Of a stretch of DNA of 64,000 nucleotides, positions 1 through 9,034 are shown piece after piece (within the stretch, counting starts at the first letter, position 1; every line of letters begins with the position of its first letter). The stretch is from Hydrogenophaga sp. (lineage in GTDB: Bacteria; Pseudomonadota; Gammaproteobacteria; Burkholderiales; Burkholderiaceae_C), in contig NZ_JAUCZF010000004.1 in the NCBI RefSeq assembly GCF_030373245.1, forward strand, positions 248,001 to 312,000, given 5' to 3'. The position numbers were made by a program, and so were the translations under genes. The notes under the pieces were generated by a model. It was given only the letters and a program-made list of their open reading frames with translations, was not told the DNA's origin and ran no database searches.

Positions 1-1
1 G

Positions 2-1168
2 GCGTTGCTGCTCTTTGGTCAGTTCTCGGTCGTGGGGCTGGCGGCCAACCTGATCGCCATTCCCTGGGTGACCTTGCTGATCACGCCGCTGGCCATGCTC
101 GGCGTCCTGCTGCCACCGCTGTGGGATCTGGCTTCGCTGGCCTTGCAAGGTCTGGGACTTGTCCTGCAGTGGCTGGGGCAATGGCCGTGGGCGGCGATTC
201 ACCGGGCGATCCCGCCGCTGCCGCTGGCGCTGGCGGCGGTGCTCGGCGGGGTGCTGCTGGTGCTGCGCTGGCCGGTGGTGGTGCGGGCTGCGGGGCTTAT
301 GCTGATGGTGCCCGCGCTGTTCTGGAGCCCGCAACGGCCACCGCCCGGCGCATTCGAGGTGCTGGCGATCGACGTCGGGCAGGGCAGCGCGGTGCTGGTG
401 CGCACCGCGGGACACAGCCTGCTGTTTGACGCTGGCCCCCGTTATTCGCCCGAGAGCGATGCGGGTCAGCGCGTGATCCTGCCACTGCTGCGCGCGCTCG
501 GTGAGCAACCCGATGCCGTGATGATCAGCCACCGCGATAGCGATCATGCTGGCGGCGCCGATGCGGTGCGGGTCGCCTGGCCGCAGGCGCGCTGGCTGTC
601 GTCTTACGACCCTGACCCGAATCAGCGCTGCCTGGCGGGGCAGCGCTGGCAGTGGGATGGGGTGGACTTCGAGGTGTTGCACCCCATGCCCGAGCACTAT
701 CGGTCCGATGGCAGCGGCCTGCTCAGCAGCAACGCCATGTCGTGCACGCTGCTGATCCGCGCCGGTGAACAGGCCGCCTGGCTCAGCGGCGACCTGGATG
801 CCGAGCGCGAAACCCGGCTGGCGCTGGCGCGGCCCGACCTGCGTGCCTCGCTGATGCTGGCTCCTCACCATGGCAGCCGCAGCTCCAGCAGTCCGGTGCT
901 GCTCAATACGCTCAAGCCACGCTGGGTGCTGGTGCAGTCGGGCTATCGCAACCGCTTTGGGCACCCGGCGCCCGAGGTGCTGGCGCGTTACCGGGAGCGC
1001 GACCTGAGCTGGGTCACTTCGCCCGACTGTGGCGCCGCCACCTGGCGCAGCCACCAGCCCGATCGGGTGCTGTGTGAACGCGAGCGGGGGCGGCGCTATT
1101 GGCACCACCTGTCGCCCAACCTCAGCGGTGGGGAGCCCCGCGAAGGACCCGCGCCAGACCCGGACTGA
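2..1168 (+). CDS. comEC: ComEC/Rec2 DNA uptake protein, C-terminal part (5' end outside window)
   Basis: This is the C-terminal 388 residues of the inner-membrane channel that carries single-stranded DNA into the cytoplasm during natural transformation. The reading frame is open from the left edge, so the start and the ComEC core lie outside the window. Hydrophobic helices fill about the first 110 visible residues. A metallo-beta-lactamase-fold domain follows, with the motif SHRDSDHAGG near residue 178 and a later APHHGS histidine segment. Both are typical of the ComEC nuclease-like domain. No regulatory signal is visible. The identification is solid; only the completeness of the gene cannot be judged here. 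Confidence 0.93.
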   Translation, partial: ALLLFGQFSVVGLAANLIAIPWVTLLITPLAMLGVLLPPLWDLASLALQGLGLVLQWLGQWPWAAIHRAIPPLPLALAAVLGGVLLVLRWPVVVRAAGLMLMVPALFWSPQRPPPGAFEVLAIDVGQGSAVLVRTAGHSLLFDAGPRYSPESDAGQRVILPLLRALGEQPDAVMISHRDSDHAGGADAVRVAWPQARWLSSYDPDPNQRCLAGQRWQWDGVDFEVLHPMPEHYRSDGSGLLSSNAMSCTLLIRAGEQAAWLSGDLDAERETRLALARPDLRASLMLAPHHGSRSSSSPVLLNTLKPRWVLVQSGYRNRFGHPAPEVLARYRERDLSWVTSPDCGAATWRSHQPDRVLCERERGRRYWHHLSPNLSGGEPREGPAPDPD

Positions 1169-1256
1169 GCGCCGCGCCGGGCGCTGAGAGCCGCACCCTT
1201 GCGGCAATCAATGCAGTGGCCTGGCGCGGACCTTGCTATGCTGCCTGGAGGAGAAA

Positions 1257-2708
1257 ATGCCCATGACCCGACCGATGTTCGACGAAATGTATGCCTCGCC
1301 TGACGAGGTCCGTGCCCATTACGAAGGTTACGCACGCTGGCTTGCCCAGCAACCGCCCGAGGTGATGGCAGACCGGCGTGAAGAGGCTGAAGTCATCTTC
1401 CGGCGGGTAGGTATCACCTTCGCGGTGTATGGCGACAAAGACGAAGACGCCGCGGGCATGGAGCGGCTGATTCCCTTTGACGTGATCCCGCGCATCATCC
1501 CGAACGACGAGTGGCGGAACATGAAGGCGGGCCTGGTGCAGCGCGTGACCGCACTCAACCGCTTCCTGCACGACATCTACCACGACCAGGAGATCATCCA
1601 GGCTGGACACATCCCGTCCGAGCAGATCCTGAACAACGCCCAGTACCGACCCGAGATGAAGGGGGTTGACCTGTTCAATGGTGTGTACGCGCACATCTCG
1701 GGGGTCGACATGGTGCGCGCGCCCAATGCTGATGGCGTGGGCGAGTATTTCGTGCTGGAAGACAACCTGCGCGTGCCCAGCGGCGTGAGCTACATGCTGG
1801 AAGACCGCAAGATGATGGTGCGGCTGTTCCCTGAGCTGTTCAGGCAGAACCGCGTGGCGCCGGTGGCGCATTACCCCGACCTGCTGCTGGAAACGCTGCG
1901 CGCCGTGGCGCCGCCCGCGGCTGCCGGCTCGCCAACGGTGGTCGTGCTCACGCCGGGCATGTACAACAGCGCCTACTTCGAACACGCCTTTCTGGCTCAG
2001 CAAATGGGCGTGGAGCTGGTGGAAGGGCAGGACCTCTTCGTCAAGGACAGCTTTGTCTTCATGCGCACTACCAAGGGCCCGCAGCGCGTGGATGTGATCT
2101 ACCGCCGGGTCGATGACGACTTCCTGGACCCCAAGGTGTTTCGCCCCAGCTCCACGCTGGGTTGCGCGGGCCTCATGGAAGCCTACCGCGCCGGCAATGT
2201 GAACATCTGCAACGCGGTAGGCACTGGCGTGGCCGACGACAAGTCGATCTACCCCTACGTGCCCAAGATGATCGAGTTCTACCTGGGCGAAAAACCCATT
2301 CTGAACAACGTGCCCACCTTCATGGGCCGCAAACCCGACGAGTTGAAATACATCCTGGACAACCTGAAGGACCTGGTCGTCAAGGAAGTGCACGGCGCCG
2401 GCGGCTACGGCATGCTGGTGGGGCCCGCCTCGACCAAGGCCGAGATCGAAGATTTCCGCAAAGCCATCCTCGCCAAACCCGACGGCTACATCGGCCAGCC
2501 CACGTTGTCGTTGTCCACCTGCCCCACCTACGTCAAGGAAGGTATCGCGCCACGCCACATCGACCTGCGCCCCTTCGTGCTCTCGGGTACCGAGGTGCAG
2601 ATGGTGCCCGGCGGCCTCACCCGGGTCGCTCTCAAGCAAGGCTCGCTGGTGGTCAACTCGTCGCAAGGCGGTGGAACCAAGGACACCTGGATCATGGAAG
2701 GTCGCTGA
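1257..2708 (+). CDS. Circularly permuted ATP-grasp protein (DUF404/DUF407, COG2308)
   Basis: This protein of about 483 residues belongs to the circularly permuted ATP-grasp family, which is predicted to form amide or peptide bonds on an unknown substrate. The N-terminal FDEMY segment, the LEDNLRVPSGVSYMLEDR block and the C-terminal SSQGGGTKDTW ending are family hallmarks. A strong GGAGGAG ribosome site at 1247-1253 supports a start at ATG 1257 or ATG 1263. Forty-seven bases downstream lies an alpha-E gene, its usual partner. The family often sits with a transglutaminase-like protease and the Anbu proteasome homologue. Neither is adjacent here, although an Anbu gene is present at 48950-49777. 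Confidence 0.9.
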   Translation: MPMTRPMFDEMYASPDEVRAHYEGYARWLAQQPPEVMADRREEAEVIFRRVGITFAVYGDKDEDAAGMERLIPFDVIPRIIPNDEWRNMKAGLVQRVTALNRFLHDIYHDQEIIQAGHIPSEQILNNAQYRPEMKGVDLFNGVYAHISGVDMVRAPNADGVGEYFVLEDNLRVPSGVSYMLEDRKMMVRLFPELFRQNRVAPVAHYPDLLLETLRAVAPPAAAGSPTVVVLTPGMYNSAYFEHAFLAQQMGVELVEGQDLFVKDSFVFMRTTKGPQRVDVIYRRVDDDFLDPKVFRPSSTLGCAGLMEAYRAGNVNICNAVGTGVADDKSIYPYVPKMIEFYLGEKPILNNVPTFMGRKPDELKYILDNLKDLVVKEVHGAGGYGMLVGPASTKAEIEDFRKAILAKPDGYIGQPTLSLSTCPTYVKEGIAPRHIDLRPFVLSGTEVQMVPGGLTRVALKQGSLVVNSSQGGGTKDTWIMEGR

Positions 2709-2755
2709 GCGCGACAGCCGCGCCGCCCATCGCCTTCCGCCCAATAGGAAACACC

Positions 2756-3718
2756 ATGATGCTGTCAAGAACTGCCGATCATCTTTTCTGGATGTCCCGC
2801 TACACCGAGCGTGCGGAAAACACCGCGCGCCTGCTGGATGTGAACTACGACACCTCGCTCATGCCGCAGTCCAGCGAGGAAGCTCAGGCCGCCTGGGCTG
2901 GCCTGCTGCGCATCAGCGAGCTGACGCCCGCATACACCGAAAAATACGGTCCCGAAATTGTTGCTTCCAACGTGCTCGATTTCATGGTGCGCGACGAGCG
3001 CAACCCTTCCAGCATCGCCTCGTGCCTGCGCGGCGCCCGCGAAAACGCACGCGCTGTGCGCGGCACCCTCACCACCGAATTCTGGGAAACCCAGAACCAG
3101 ACCTGGCTGGAGCTCTCGCGCATGCTCAAGGGCAATGCCTTCGAGCGCGACCCGAGCCAGTTTTTCGAGTGGGTCAAATTCCGATCCCACCTGTCGCGCG
3201 GCGTGGCCATCGGCACCATGCTGCGCGACGAGGCCTTCCACTTCTACCGCATGGGTACCTTCCTGGAGCGTGCCGACAACACCGCTCGCCTGCTCGACGT
3301 GAAGTACCACGCGGCGTACCAGGACCACACCAGCGACGCAGCGGCGATGGAAGAAGACTTCGACTTCTACCAGTGGAGTGCCATCCTGCGCAGCGTGAGC
3401 GCCTTCGAGGTCTACCGCAAGGTCTACCGCGATGTGATCACGCCGCTGAAGGTGGCCGAGTTGCTGGTGCTGAACCCGGCCATGCCGCGCAGCATGGCCA
3501 CCTGCATCAACGAGGTGGTTGACCGCCTCGGCATCGTGGCCAATGACATGTCGGGTGAGACCCAGCGACGCGCGGGCAAGCTCAAGGCCGAACTGCAGTA
3601 CGCGCGCATCGACGAAATCCTCGCCACCGGTCTGCACGCCTACCTCACCCAGTTCCTCGACCGCGTCAACGAGCTGGGTATGAGCATCAGCAAAGACTTC
3701 CTGGTGCCGACCAACTGA
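2756..3718 (+). CDS. Alpha-E domain protein (DUF403, COG2307)
   Basis: This 320-residue, mostly helical protein is of the alpha-E family, which nearly always accompanies circularly permuted ATP-grasp proteins and is thought to act with them in an uncharacterised peptide-modifying pathway. The conserved N-terminus LSRTADHLFWMSRYTERAEN and a second FLERADNTARLLDVKYH block are diagnostic. Two adjacent ATG codons exist (2756 and 2759). The first is taken, with AGGAA just upstream. It forms an operon with the preceding ATP-grasp gene. The next gene is convergent, so the transglutaminase that often ends this operon is missing at this locus. Confidence 0.9.
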   Translation: MMLSRTADHLFWMSRYTERAENTARLLDVNYDTSLMPQSSEEAQAAWAGLLRISELTPAYTEKYGPEIVASNVLDFMVRDERNPSSIASCLRGARENARAVRGTLTTEFWETQNQTWLELSRMLKGNAFERDPSQFFEWVKFRSHLSRGVAIGTMLRDEAFHFYRMGTFLERADNTARLLDVKYHAAYQDHTSDAAAMEEDFDFYQWSAILRSVSAFEVYRKVYRDVITPLKVAELLVLNPAMPRSMATCINEVVDRLGIVANDMSGETQRRAGKLKAELQYARIDEILATGLHAYLTQFLDRVNELGMSISKDFLVPTN

Positions 3719-3849
3719 TGTGAAGTGGCCCCGCCCGGCGCGCAGCCCGTGCAAGGGTCAAGCGCCCTGGGGTGGGAACAGGCCCTGATCGCCATCCCCA
3801 CTGCGTCCGCCAGCTCTGATGCAACCCAGCAGCGCCGGGCCCCTGGCGC

Positions 3850-4278
3850 TCAGGAGTGGATGTAGCTCTCCAGCTGCTCGATGGTGGACTGCTGGTCGGC
3901 AATGATGGCGTCGAGGATGTCGCGGATGGACAGCATGCCGACCAGGCGATCGCCGTCCACCACCGGCAGGTGCCGAATCTTCCTTGAGCTCATCAGCGCC
4001 ATGCATTCCCTGGCGCGTGAGGTGGGTTTCACCACCAAGACCTCGCGGGTCATGATGTCGGCCACCCGGGCCTCCCGCGAGTTCTTGCCTTCCAGTGCGA
4101 TCTTGCGGGTGTAGTCACGCTCTGACACGACCCCGATCAACTTGTCGCCCTCTACCACCGGCAATGCACCCACGCCGTGTTTGGCCAGAATCTGCAAGGC
4201 TTCGAACACCGACGCATCGGGCGACACCGTGCACAGCGGTGAGTTTCGGGCGGCGAGCAGTTCGGCAACAGACTTCAT
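3850..4278 (-). CDS. Two-CBS-domain protein
   Basis: This 142-residue protein consists of two CBS motifs, which usually bind adenosyl ligands such as AMP, ATP or SAM and act as energy or ligand sensors. The first spans roughly residues 10-60 (with GALPVVEGDKLIGVVSERDY) and the second roughly 75-130 (with RHLPVVDGDRLVGMLSIRD). There is no attached enzymatic or membrane domain. A good AGGAG ribosome site lies 7 bases before the ATG. The gene is convergent with the alpha-E gene and appears monocistronic. Its regulated partner is unknown. Confidence 0.9.
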   Translation of the reverse strand: MKSVAELLAARNSPLCTVSPDASVFEALQILAKHGVGALPVVEGDKLIGVVSERDYTRKIALEGKNSREARVADIMTREVLVVKPTSRARECMALMSSRKIRHLPVVDGDRLVGMLSIRDILDAIIADQQSTIEQLESYIHS

Positions 4279-4746
4279 GGCGGTGTCTCCTGGAGGTCGG
4301 GGTGGTTGGGTGGCGTTCGGCTGAGCGTCAGCTCAGCCCCATTGTGATGCGTTCGCTCATCACCTTCGAATGGTCGGGAATGGGATCAGATCACCAGCCA
4401 TCGCCGCGTGCAGGGCGGGCAACGCTACATGCCGATGGCCCAAGCTGGGCGAGCATGAGCGCATGTGTACCAGGGCCTGCCTGGTGGCGTCGGGCGGCAC
4501 CAACAAGGAATAAAAGGTATTCACCGCAGGTCTCCACTGCAACGGGTTTTGGAGTTCCTAAGCATACGCAGCAGCGCAGTTTTGTCGAGTCCCTTGGCCT
4601 ACCGCCCCAGGCGGTCGTGCCGTCCGTGGATGCGCATCCAGGCTCTGCAGGTGGACGCAGCGTCCACACCCAGGGTTTTTCGCTGCTGGCCTTGGGTGGT
4701 GTGGAGTTCTTTCGACCCGACGTTCCACCGCTGCAGGAGACACGAG
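4279..4746. other. Intergenic stretch with a 17-bp palindrome
   Basis: About 470 bases separate the CBS gene from the next start. I see no convincing coding region. A perfect palindrome, GTGGACGC-A-GCGTCCAC, sits at 4651-4667, some 80 bases upstream of ATG 4747, and could be an operator. A GGAGA ribosome site at 4737-4741 precedes that ATG. Confidence 0.5.
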
Positions 4747-5286
4747 ATGTACCACCCACTCGGAGCTGATGCGCCCGGCTCCCCGCATGAATCCCCAGAA
4801 TAGGCCCTGGACGAACCGGCGCCAACACCCTCGACGGTCGTCGTCAGGAAGAATGCGCGCGTCAAACTGCGCAACGCCGACGACCGCTGCATCGCTGCTT
4901 CCGAAACGGCTGCGTGTCACTACTGCGCCAAGGTGGGCAACCAGGCGCTGACGCTTCTGCTCGATGGCGGCAACCGGCCGTTGACCCACGGCATTTCGCT
5001 CAGCATCAAGACCACGGAAGTCTGGAAAGGCAAGTGGAAGGCGCGCACCTTTCTGGGCGCGTTTGGCGATGTGCATCAACTCTATTACTGGGACGACTAC
5101 GGCTCCAAAACCAACTGGATCGTTGAAAAACCCAAAGGCCGAACGGGCGAAGCCATTCACTGCGGCGACGAGGTGTGGATCCGCAACGAGGCCTACGCCG
5201 ACCAGTACCTCCGCACCGACAAGGACAACTGCCTCAGCACCGACAAGACCCAGCGCCAAACCTGGACGTTCGAACCCGGGGGTTAG
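4747..5286 (+). pseudogene. Small beta-rich protein gene interrupted by an in-frame amber codon
   Basis: A reading frame starts at ATG 4747 behind a GGAGA site, runs 18 codons to TAG at 4801-4803, and then stays open in the same frame to TGA... end at 5286 (179 codon positions in all). The part after the TAG has alternating beta-strand patterns, four early or late cysteines, and repeated blocks ending in aromatic residues (KTNWIVEK, DEVWIRNE, QTWTFEPGG), suggesting a beta-trefoil or lectin-like fold. That fold is inferred from pattern only. No ATG exists after the TAG. The only later start, GTG 4933, would cut into the domain. Hence this is either a recent nonsense mutation (one base from CAG or GAG) or a readthrough product. 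Confidence 0.6.
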
Positions 5287-5298
5287 CGTTGGTGTCGC

Positions 5299-5706
5299 TC
5301 ACAGCCAGCCGGTGCCAGCTCCCGGGCTGGTCTGGATGGTGAACTCCGGCGTGCCACCCAGCACAAAAGCCCCCAGCACCACGCTCAGGAGGGTGATGAA
5401 CAGACTGGCCCAGAACGCGGTCCAGAACCCTTCGACCTTGAAGCCCTCCACCAGCTTGGCCACCAGCAACAGCATCAGCGCGTTGATCACCAGCAGGAAC
5501 ACGCCAAACGACAGCACCGTCAGCGGCAGCGTCAGCAGCACCAGCAAGGGCCGAACCACCGCGTTGGCCAGACCCAGCAGCAGGGCCGCGACCGCCAGCG
5601 CCCCCGAGCTGCTGAAACGGATGCCCTTGAACAGATGGCTGGCCACCCAGAGCGACAGGGCGGTGATGCCCCAGTGGAGCAGGAACGGGGTGAGATTGGC
5701 CAGCAT
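5299..5706 (-). CDS. Phage-holin-4-like membrane protein (YvlD type)
   Basis: This 135-residue protein has four hydrophobic helices and almost no soluble part, matching the 'mycobacterial 4 TMS phage holin' family (Pfam PF04020, YvlD). The block GLANAVVRPLLVLLTLPLTVLSFG between the second and third helices is characteristic. Despite the family name there is no surrounding prophage and no lysis gene, so a general envelope role is more likely than lysis. It is convergent with the preceding interrupted gene, with only 12 bases between them. Confidence 0.88.
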   Translation of the reverse strand: MLANLTPFLLHWGITALSLWVASHLFKGIRFSSSGALAVAALLLGLANAVVRPLLVLLTLPLTVLSFGVFLLVINALMLLLVAKLVEGFKVEGFWTAFWASLFITLLSVVLGAFVLGGTPEFTIQTSPGAGTGWL

Positions 5707-5809
5707 GAAGGGACGCCTTGAAGGCAGGTGATGGGTCGGCGAGACGCGGCGCGCACGAGGCGCAGGCCCTGCGGTCTGATTCTGATCTTACGGGGCAAAG
5801 AGCATGGGT

Positions 5810-6073
5810 TCAGCCTCGGGCCGGCATCAGCGCGGCGTTGACCGCATCTGGGTCGAGGTGCGCGAAGACCGTGTTGTGCCGGTCGGTCAGCGGTCCGCCG
5901 CCGGGTTCGATCGCGCCATTGGTGTCAAAACCGACCGCCTTGAATTTCCACACCGCGCCCACCCGCTTGAGGTTGCCCACGAGCAGGCCGTCGGCCCGCA
6001 GCACCCGCACCACGGCTTCGTTGACCGCCACGAGCGTGAACGGGCCAGCGGCTGGGGGCGGTGAGGTTGACAT
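5810..6073 (-). CDS. Conserved small hypothetical protein
   Basis: This is an 87-residue soluble protein with no signal peptide, transmembrane helix or motif that I recognise. It is predicted to be mostly beta (FTLVAVNEAVVRVL, VWKFKAVGFD) with a proline-rich start. Codon use matches the neighbours, which supports a real gene. It reads in the same direction as the holin-like gene about 100 bases away. The function is unknown and the start at 6073 is uncertain. Confidence 0.55.
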   Translation of the reverse strand: MSTSPPPAAGPFTLVAVNEAVVRVLRADGLLVGNLKRVGAVWKFKAVGFDTNGAIEPGGGPLTDRHNTVFAHLDPDAVNAALMPARG

Positions 6074-6275
6074 GCCGTGAGTGTGGCAGAGGCCACTGCG
6101 TCGCGTCCCCAGCCGGCGTCGCTGTCCGATGCGGGACAGCTCTGGGGGTATTCGCCCTGCGGGTTTACACCAGCAGGGCTGGCGCTTTGCGCACCATCGG
6201 CCTATAAAACACCGTGCGATTGTTCACAACAAAGGGCCGCCCGGTCGGGACAGGCCTCACATCTGGAGACAAGCC

Positions 6276-8450
6276 ATGAGCCGATTTTTTGTCCGAGGGC
6301 TGGCCGCAGCCCTGACCGCCGCCGTGCTGCCTGTGGCCGCGCTGGCCGACGGCGTCTCGGTGCGATTCGACGACCAGGCCAGCCCGTTCCCGAGCAACCG
6401 GCTCACCGTGCTGGACTTCTCCAACGCCACCTACCGCCGCGTCAACCTGCCCAAGCCCGACTGTGCGGTGCGCGTGAGCGACTGCGCAGACATCGACGTC
6501 ATCAACACGCTCGACGGCTTTTCCACCCAGCCGCGCATCACCGTGCCGTTCACCGGTGACATCGACGTGTCCACCGTCAACAGCGACACCGTTTTCCTCG
6601 TCAACCTGGGCGACACGCAGACCCTGCGCGGCTTTGGCGAGAAAGTGGGCATCAACCAGATCCTCTGGGACCCGGCCAGCAAGACCCTGGTGTTTGAACC
6701 GGACGAGCTGCTCGCCGAGCGGTCGCGCTATGTGCTCGCGGTGACCAACGGCGTGCGCGATGCGCGCGGCAAACGCATCAAGACCAGCGACTACCTGCAA
6801 GACGATGTGCGCGACCGCTGGGACCGCCGCTTTGCCTTTGGTCACCACTTCCTTCGCCACCGCGACGACCAGGCCTACCAGCGCGAACTGCGCGACGGCC
6901 TGCGCCACATCCGCGGGCGCACCCAGGTGGTGGCCGGTGCGCTGTTCACCACGCAGACCAGCACCAGTGATCTGGTCAAGGTCATGCGCCAGATCAAGCA
7001 CGCCCGGCCGGCTCCCGCCGATTTCATGATCGGCAGCTCAGACGCTGGCCCGGTGCGTGCCGTATTCCCGCTGACCGGTCTGGCCGCCATGCAGTTCACG
7101 CGCCAGATCTCCACCGCGCCCAGCTTCACCACCACCTTCCTGCCCACGCCCGCGCTGCAGATCGTGCCCGGTGCCATCGACCAGGTGGCCTACGGCCGCT
7201 ACACCTCGCCCGACTACCAGACCTCGGCGCAGTTCATTCCCCCGGTGGGCTCGCTGCTGGGCTGGCCGCGTGCTCAGGGGCACAAAGAACTCGTGTTCCA
7301 GCTGTTCGTGCCAGCCGGGGAGAAGCCGGCTTCGGGCTGGCCAGTGGCGATCTTCGGCCACGGCTTCACCGACAGCATGTACGGCGCCCCCTGGACCGTC
7401 GCCTCGGTGATGGCCTCGCGCGGCATCGCGACGCTGTCCATCAACGTGGTCGGCCATGGCGGTGGCGCTGCCGGCTCGCTCCGGATCACGTCATTGGCCG
7501 GTGCGCCGGTGACCATCCCCGCGGGCGGTCGTGGCATCGACCAGGATGGCAACGGCGCCATCGACTCCACCGAAGGCGTGAACGCCGCGCCACCGCGCGA
7601 GTCCATCGGCAGCCGCGACGGCTTGCGCCAGACCGTGATCGACCTCATGCAGCTGGTGCGCCAGGTCGAGGTGGGCATGGATGTGGACGGTGACGGCGGT
7701 GCCGACCTTGACGCCGGCCGCATTTATTACGCAGGCCAGTCGTTCGGCGGCATCTACGGCACGATCCTGCTCGGCGTGGAGCCCAACATCCAGGCCGGCG
7801 TGCCCAACGTGGCGGGCGGCTCCATCACCGAAGTGGCCCGGCTCGGCGCATTCAGGTTCCTGACCGCGGCCGCGCTGGCCACGCGCCAGCCCCAGCTGCT
7901 CAACTTGCCGCCCACACCCGGCGTGCCGGTGCCGTTCAACCTGAACTTCAACGAAAACATGCCGCTGCGCGACCTGCCGCCGGTGGTCAATGCGGTGCCC
8001 GGCGCACTGGCCATTGCCGAGGTGCTGGATCGCTTCGAGTGGGTGCAGCAATCGGGCAACCCGGTGTCGTATGCGCCGCTGATCCGCAAGCAGCCGCTGC
8101 GGGGTCATGCGGCCAAGCCGGTGATCGTGCAATTCGCCAAGGGCGACAGCACCGTGCCCAACCCGAGCAGCAGCGCCCTGGTGCGCGCAGGCGCTCTGCA
8201 GGACCGCACGACCTACTTCCGAAACGACCTCGCCGTGGCCGCCAACGCCGCCGTGCCCAAGAACCCGCACACCTTCCTGACCAACATCGGCGGCGGCGCC
8301 ACCGTGGGCTACGCGGTGCAGGGCCAGACTCAGATCGCCGAGTTCTTCCGCAGCAACGGCGCGCTGACCATCGACCCCGATGGCGCAGACCCGTTCTTCG
8401 AGGTGCCGATCAGCCTGCCGCTGCCCGAGGGGCTGAACTACCTGCCCTGA
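6276..8450 (+). CDS. Secreted alpha/beta-hydrolase lipase of the VolA/Pla-1 type
   Basis: This 724-residue exported hydrolase likely cleaves lipids or phospholipids. A Sec signal peptide (hydrophobic residues about 8-22, cleavage after ALA) is followed by a bacterial-lipase N-terminal domain with strands typical of the Lipase_bact_N family. A catalytic alpha/beta-hydrolase core then has an oxyanion-type GHGFTDS segment and a nucleophile elbow GQSFGG with Ser489. Between them lie two acidic Asp-Gly loops (DQDGNGAIDSTE and DVDGDGGADLD) that resemble calcium sites. TGGAG upstream of ATG 6276 supports the start over longer options. A strong terminator follows directly. Confidence 0.88.
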   Translation: MSRFFVRGLAAALTAAVLPVAALADGVSVRFDDQASPFPSNRLTVLDFSNATYRRVNLPKPDCAVRVSDCADIDVINTLDGFSTQPRITVPFTGDIDVSTVNSDTVFLVNLGDTQTLRGFGEKVGINQILWDPASKTLVFEPDELLAERSRYVLAVTNGVRDARGKRIKTSDYLQDDVRDRWDRRFAFGHHFLRHRDDQAYQRELRDGLRHIRGRTQVVAGALFTTQTSTSDLVKVMRQIKHARPAPADFMIGSSDAGPVRAVFPLTGLAAMQFTRQISTAPSFTTTFLPTPALQIVPGAIDQVAYGRYTSPDYQTSAQFIPPVGSLLGWPRAQGHKELVFQLFVPAGEKPASGWPVAIFGHGFTDSMYGAPWTVASVMASRGIATLSINVVGHGGGAAGSLRITSLAGAPVTIPAGGRGIDQDGNGAIDSTEGVNAAPPRESIGSRDGLRQTVIDLMQLVRQVEVGMDVDGDGGADLDAGRIYYAGQSFGGIYGTILLGVEPNIQAGVPNVAGGSITEVARLGAFRFLTAAALATRQPQLLNLPPTPGVPVPFNLNFNENMPLRDLPPVVNAVPGALAIAEVLDRFEWVQQSGNPVSYAPLIRKQPLRGHAAKPVIVQFAKGDSTVPNPSSSALVRAGALQDRTTYFRNDLAVAANAAVPKNPHTFLTNIGGGATVGYAVQGQTQIAEFFRSNGALTIDPDGADPFFEVPISLPLPEGLNYLP

Positions 8451-8476
8451 GTGCGCGTGCCCCAGCGGATCTGAGC

Positions 8477-8509
8477 AAAAGAGCGCGGCGTTTGCCGCGC
8501 TCTTTTTTT
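8477..8509 (+). terminator. Rho-independent terminator after the lipase gene
   Basis: A 9-bp GC-rich stem (GAGCGCGGC paired with GCCGCGCTC) with a GTTT loop is preceded by AAAA and followed by seven T residues, 26 bases after the lipase stop codon. The A/T symmetry means it could also stop transcription coming from the convergent gene. Confidence 0.92.
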
Positions 8510-8545
8510 GGCGGTATCCAGATTCGTTCGCTGCCCGGGGCCGTG

Positions 8546-8929
8546 CTACAGGTCGAAGCTCGTGGTCCGCTCGGGCAACACGCTCAGGTCCAGCGGACGC
8601 ACCGCGCCCATCCAGATCGCGCGATCGCGGTGGTCGATCAGGTCTTGCCCGGTGAGCGGGTGGATGAACACCACCAGGCCTTCGCGGTGCAGCGCCAGCC
8701 AGGGCACCACGTCGGGGAACAGCGCTGCCTTGAAGGCCAGCTGGCAGCTCCTGTCCGGGTGAGGGCCGACCGGTTTTTCGTGCATCCGCCCCAGCTTCAG
8801 CGGGAACCGCGCCGCCGCAGCCTCGCACAGCGCGCGGGCCTGGGGCAGGGTGTCGGCGTTGAAGTACACATGGGCGTGATAGCCGTGGATGACGGGGTCT
8901 GGGGTGGTCGCGTGGTTCATGGGTGCCAT
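8546..8929 (-). CDS. DOPA 4,5-dioxygenase family protein
   Basis: This 127-residue protein belongs to the small DOPA 4,5-dioxygenase family of ring-cleaving, metal-dependent enzymes. The N-terminal HGYHAHVYF motif contains the two conserved histidines, followed later by HPDRSCQL and FIHPLTG blocks seen in the family. The physiological substrate in bacteria is usually unknown. Two ATGs are possible (8929 and 8920) with no clear ribosome site, so the first is reported with reservation. It is convergent with the lipase gene and shares its terminator region. Confidence 0.85.
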   Translation of the reverse strand: MAPMNHATTPDPVIHGYHAHVYFNADTLPQARALCEAAAARFPLKLGRMHEKPVGPHPDRSCQLAFKAALFPDVVPWLALHREGLVVFIHPLTGQDLIDHRDRAIWMGAVRPLDLSVLPERTTSFDL

Positions 8930-9034
8930 GGTGCCAGCCCGGTGCCGCCTAGGGCGTGCCGGTGGTCGGCTGCTGGTCGCCTCTTCAAGGGCATACAGTC
9001 CCTGCATGCCCTCAGCCGTCCACTGCCCCTCGCC

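Noticed and set aside
1236-2768. Long antisense reading frame opposite the ATP-grasp gene
   Set aside because: It is a GC-rich shadow: the plus strand encodes a clear family protein with a strong ribosome site, and the antisense product is low-complexity and rich in His and Val.
5299-5706. Prophage lysis cassette suggested by the holin-like gene
   Set aside because: There is no endolysin, spanin or other phage gene nearby. The YvlD-type family is mostly chromosomal and not a true holin.
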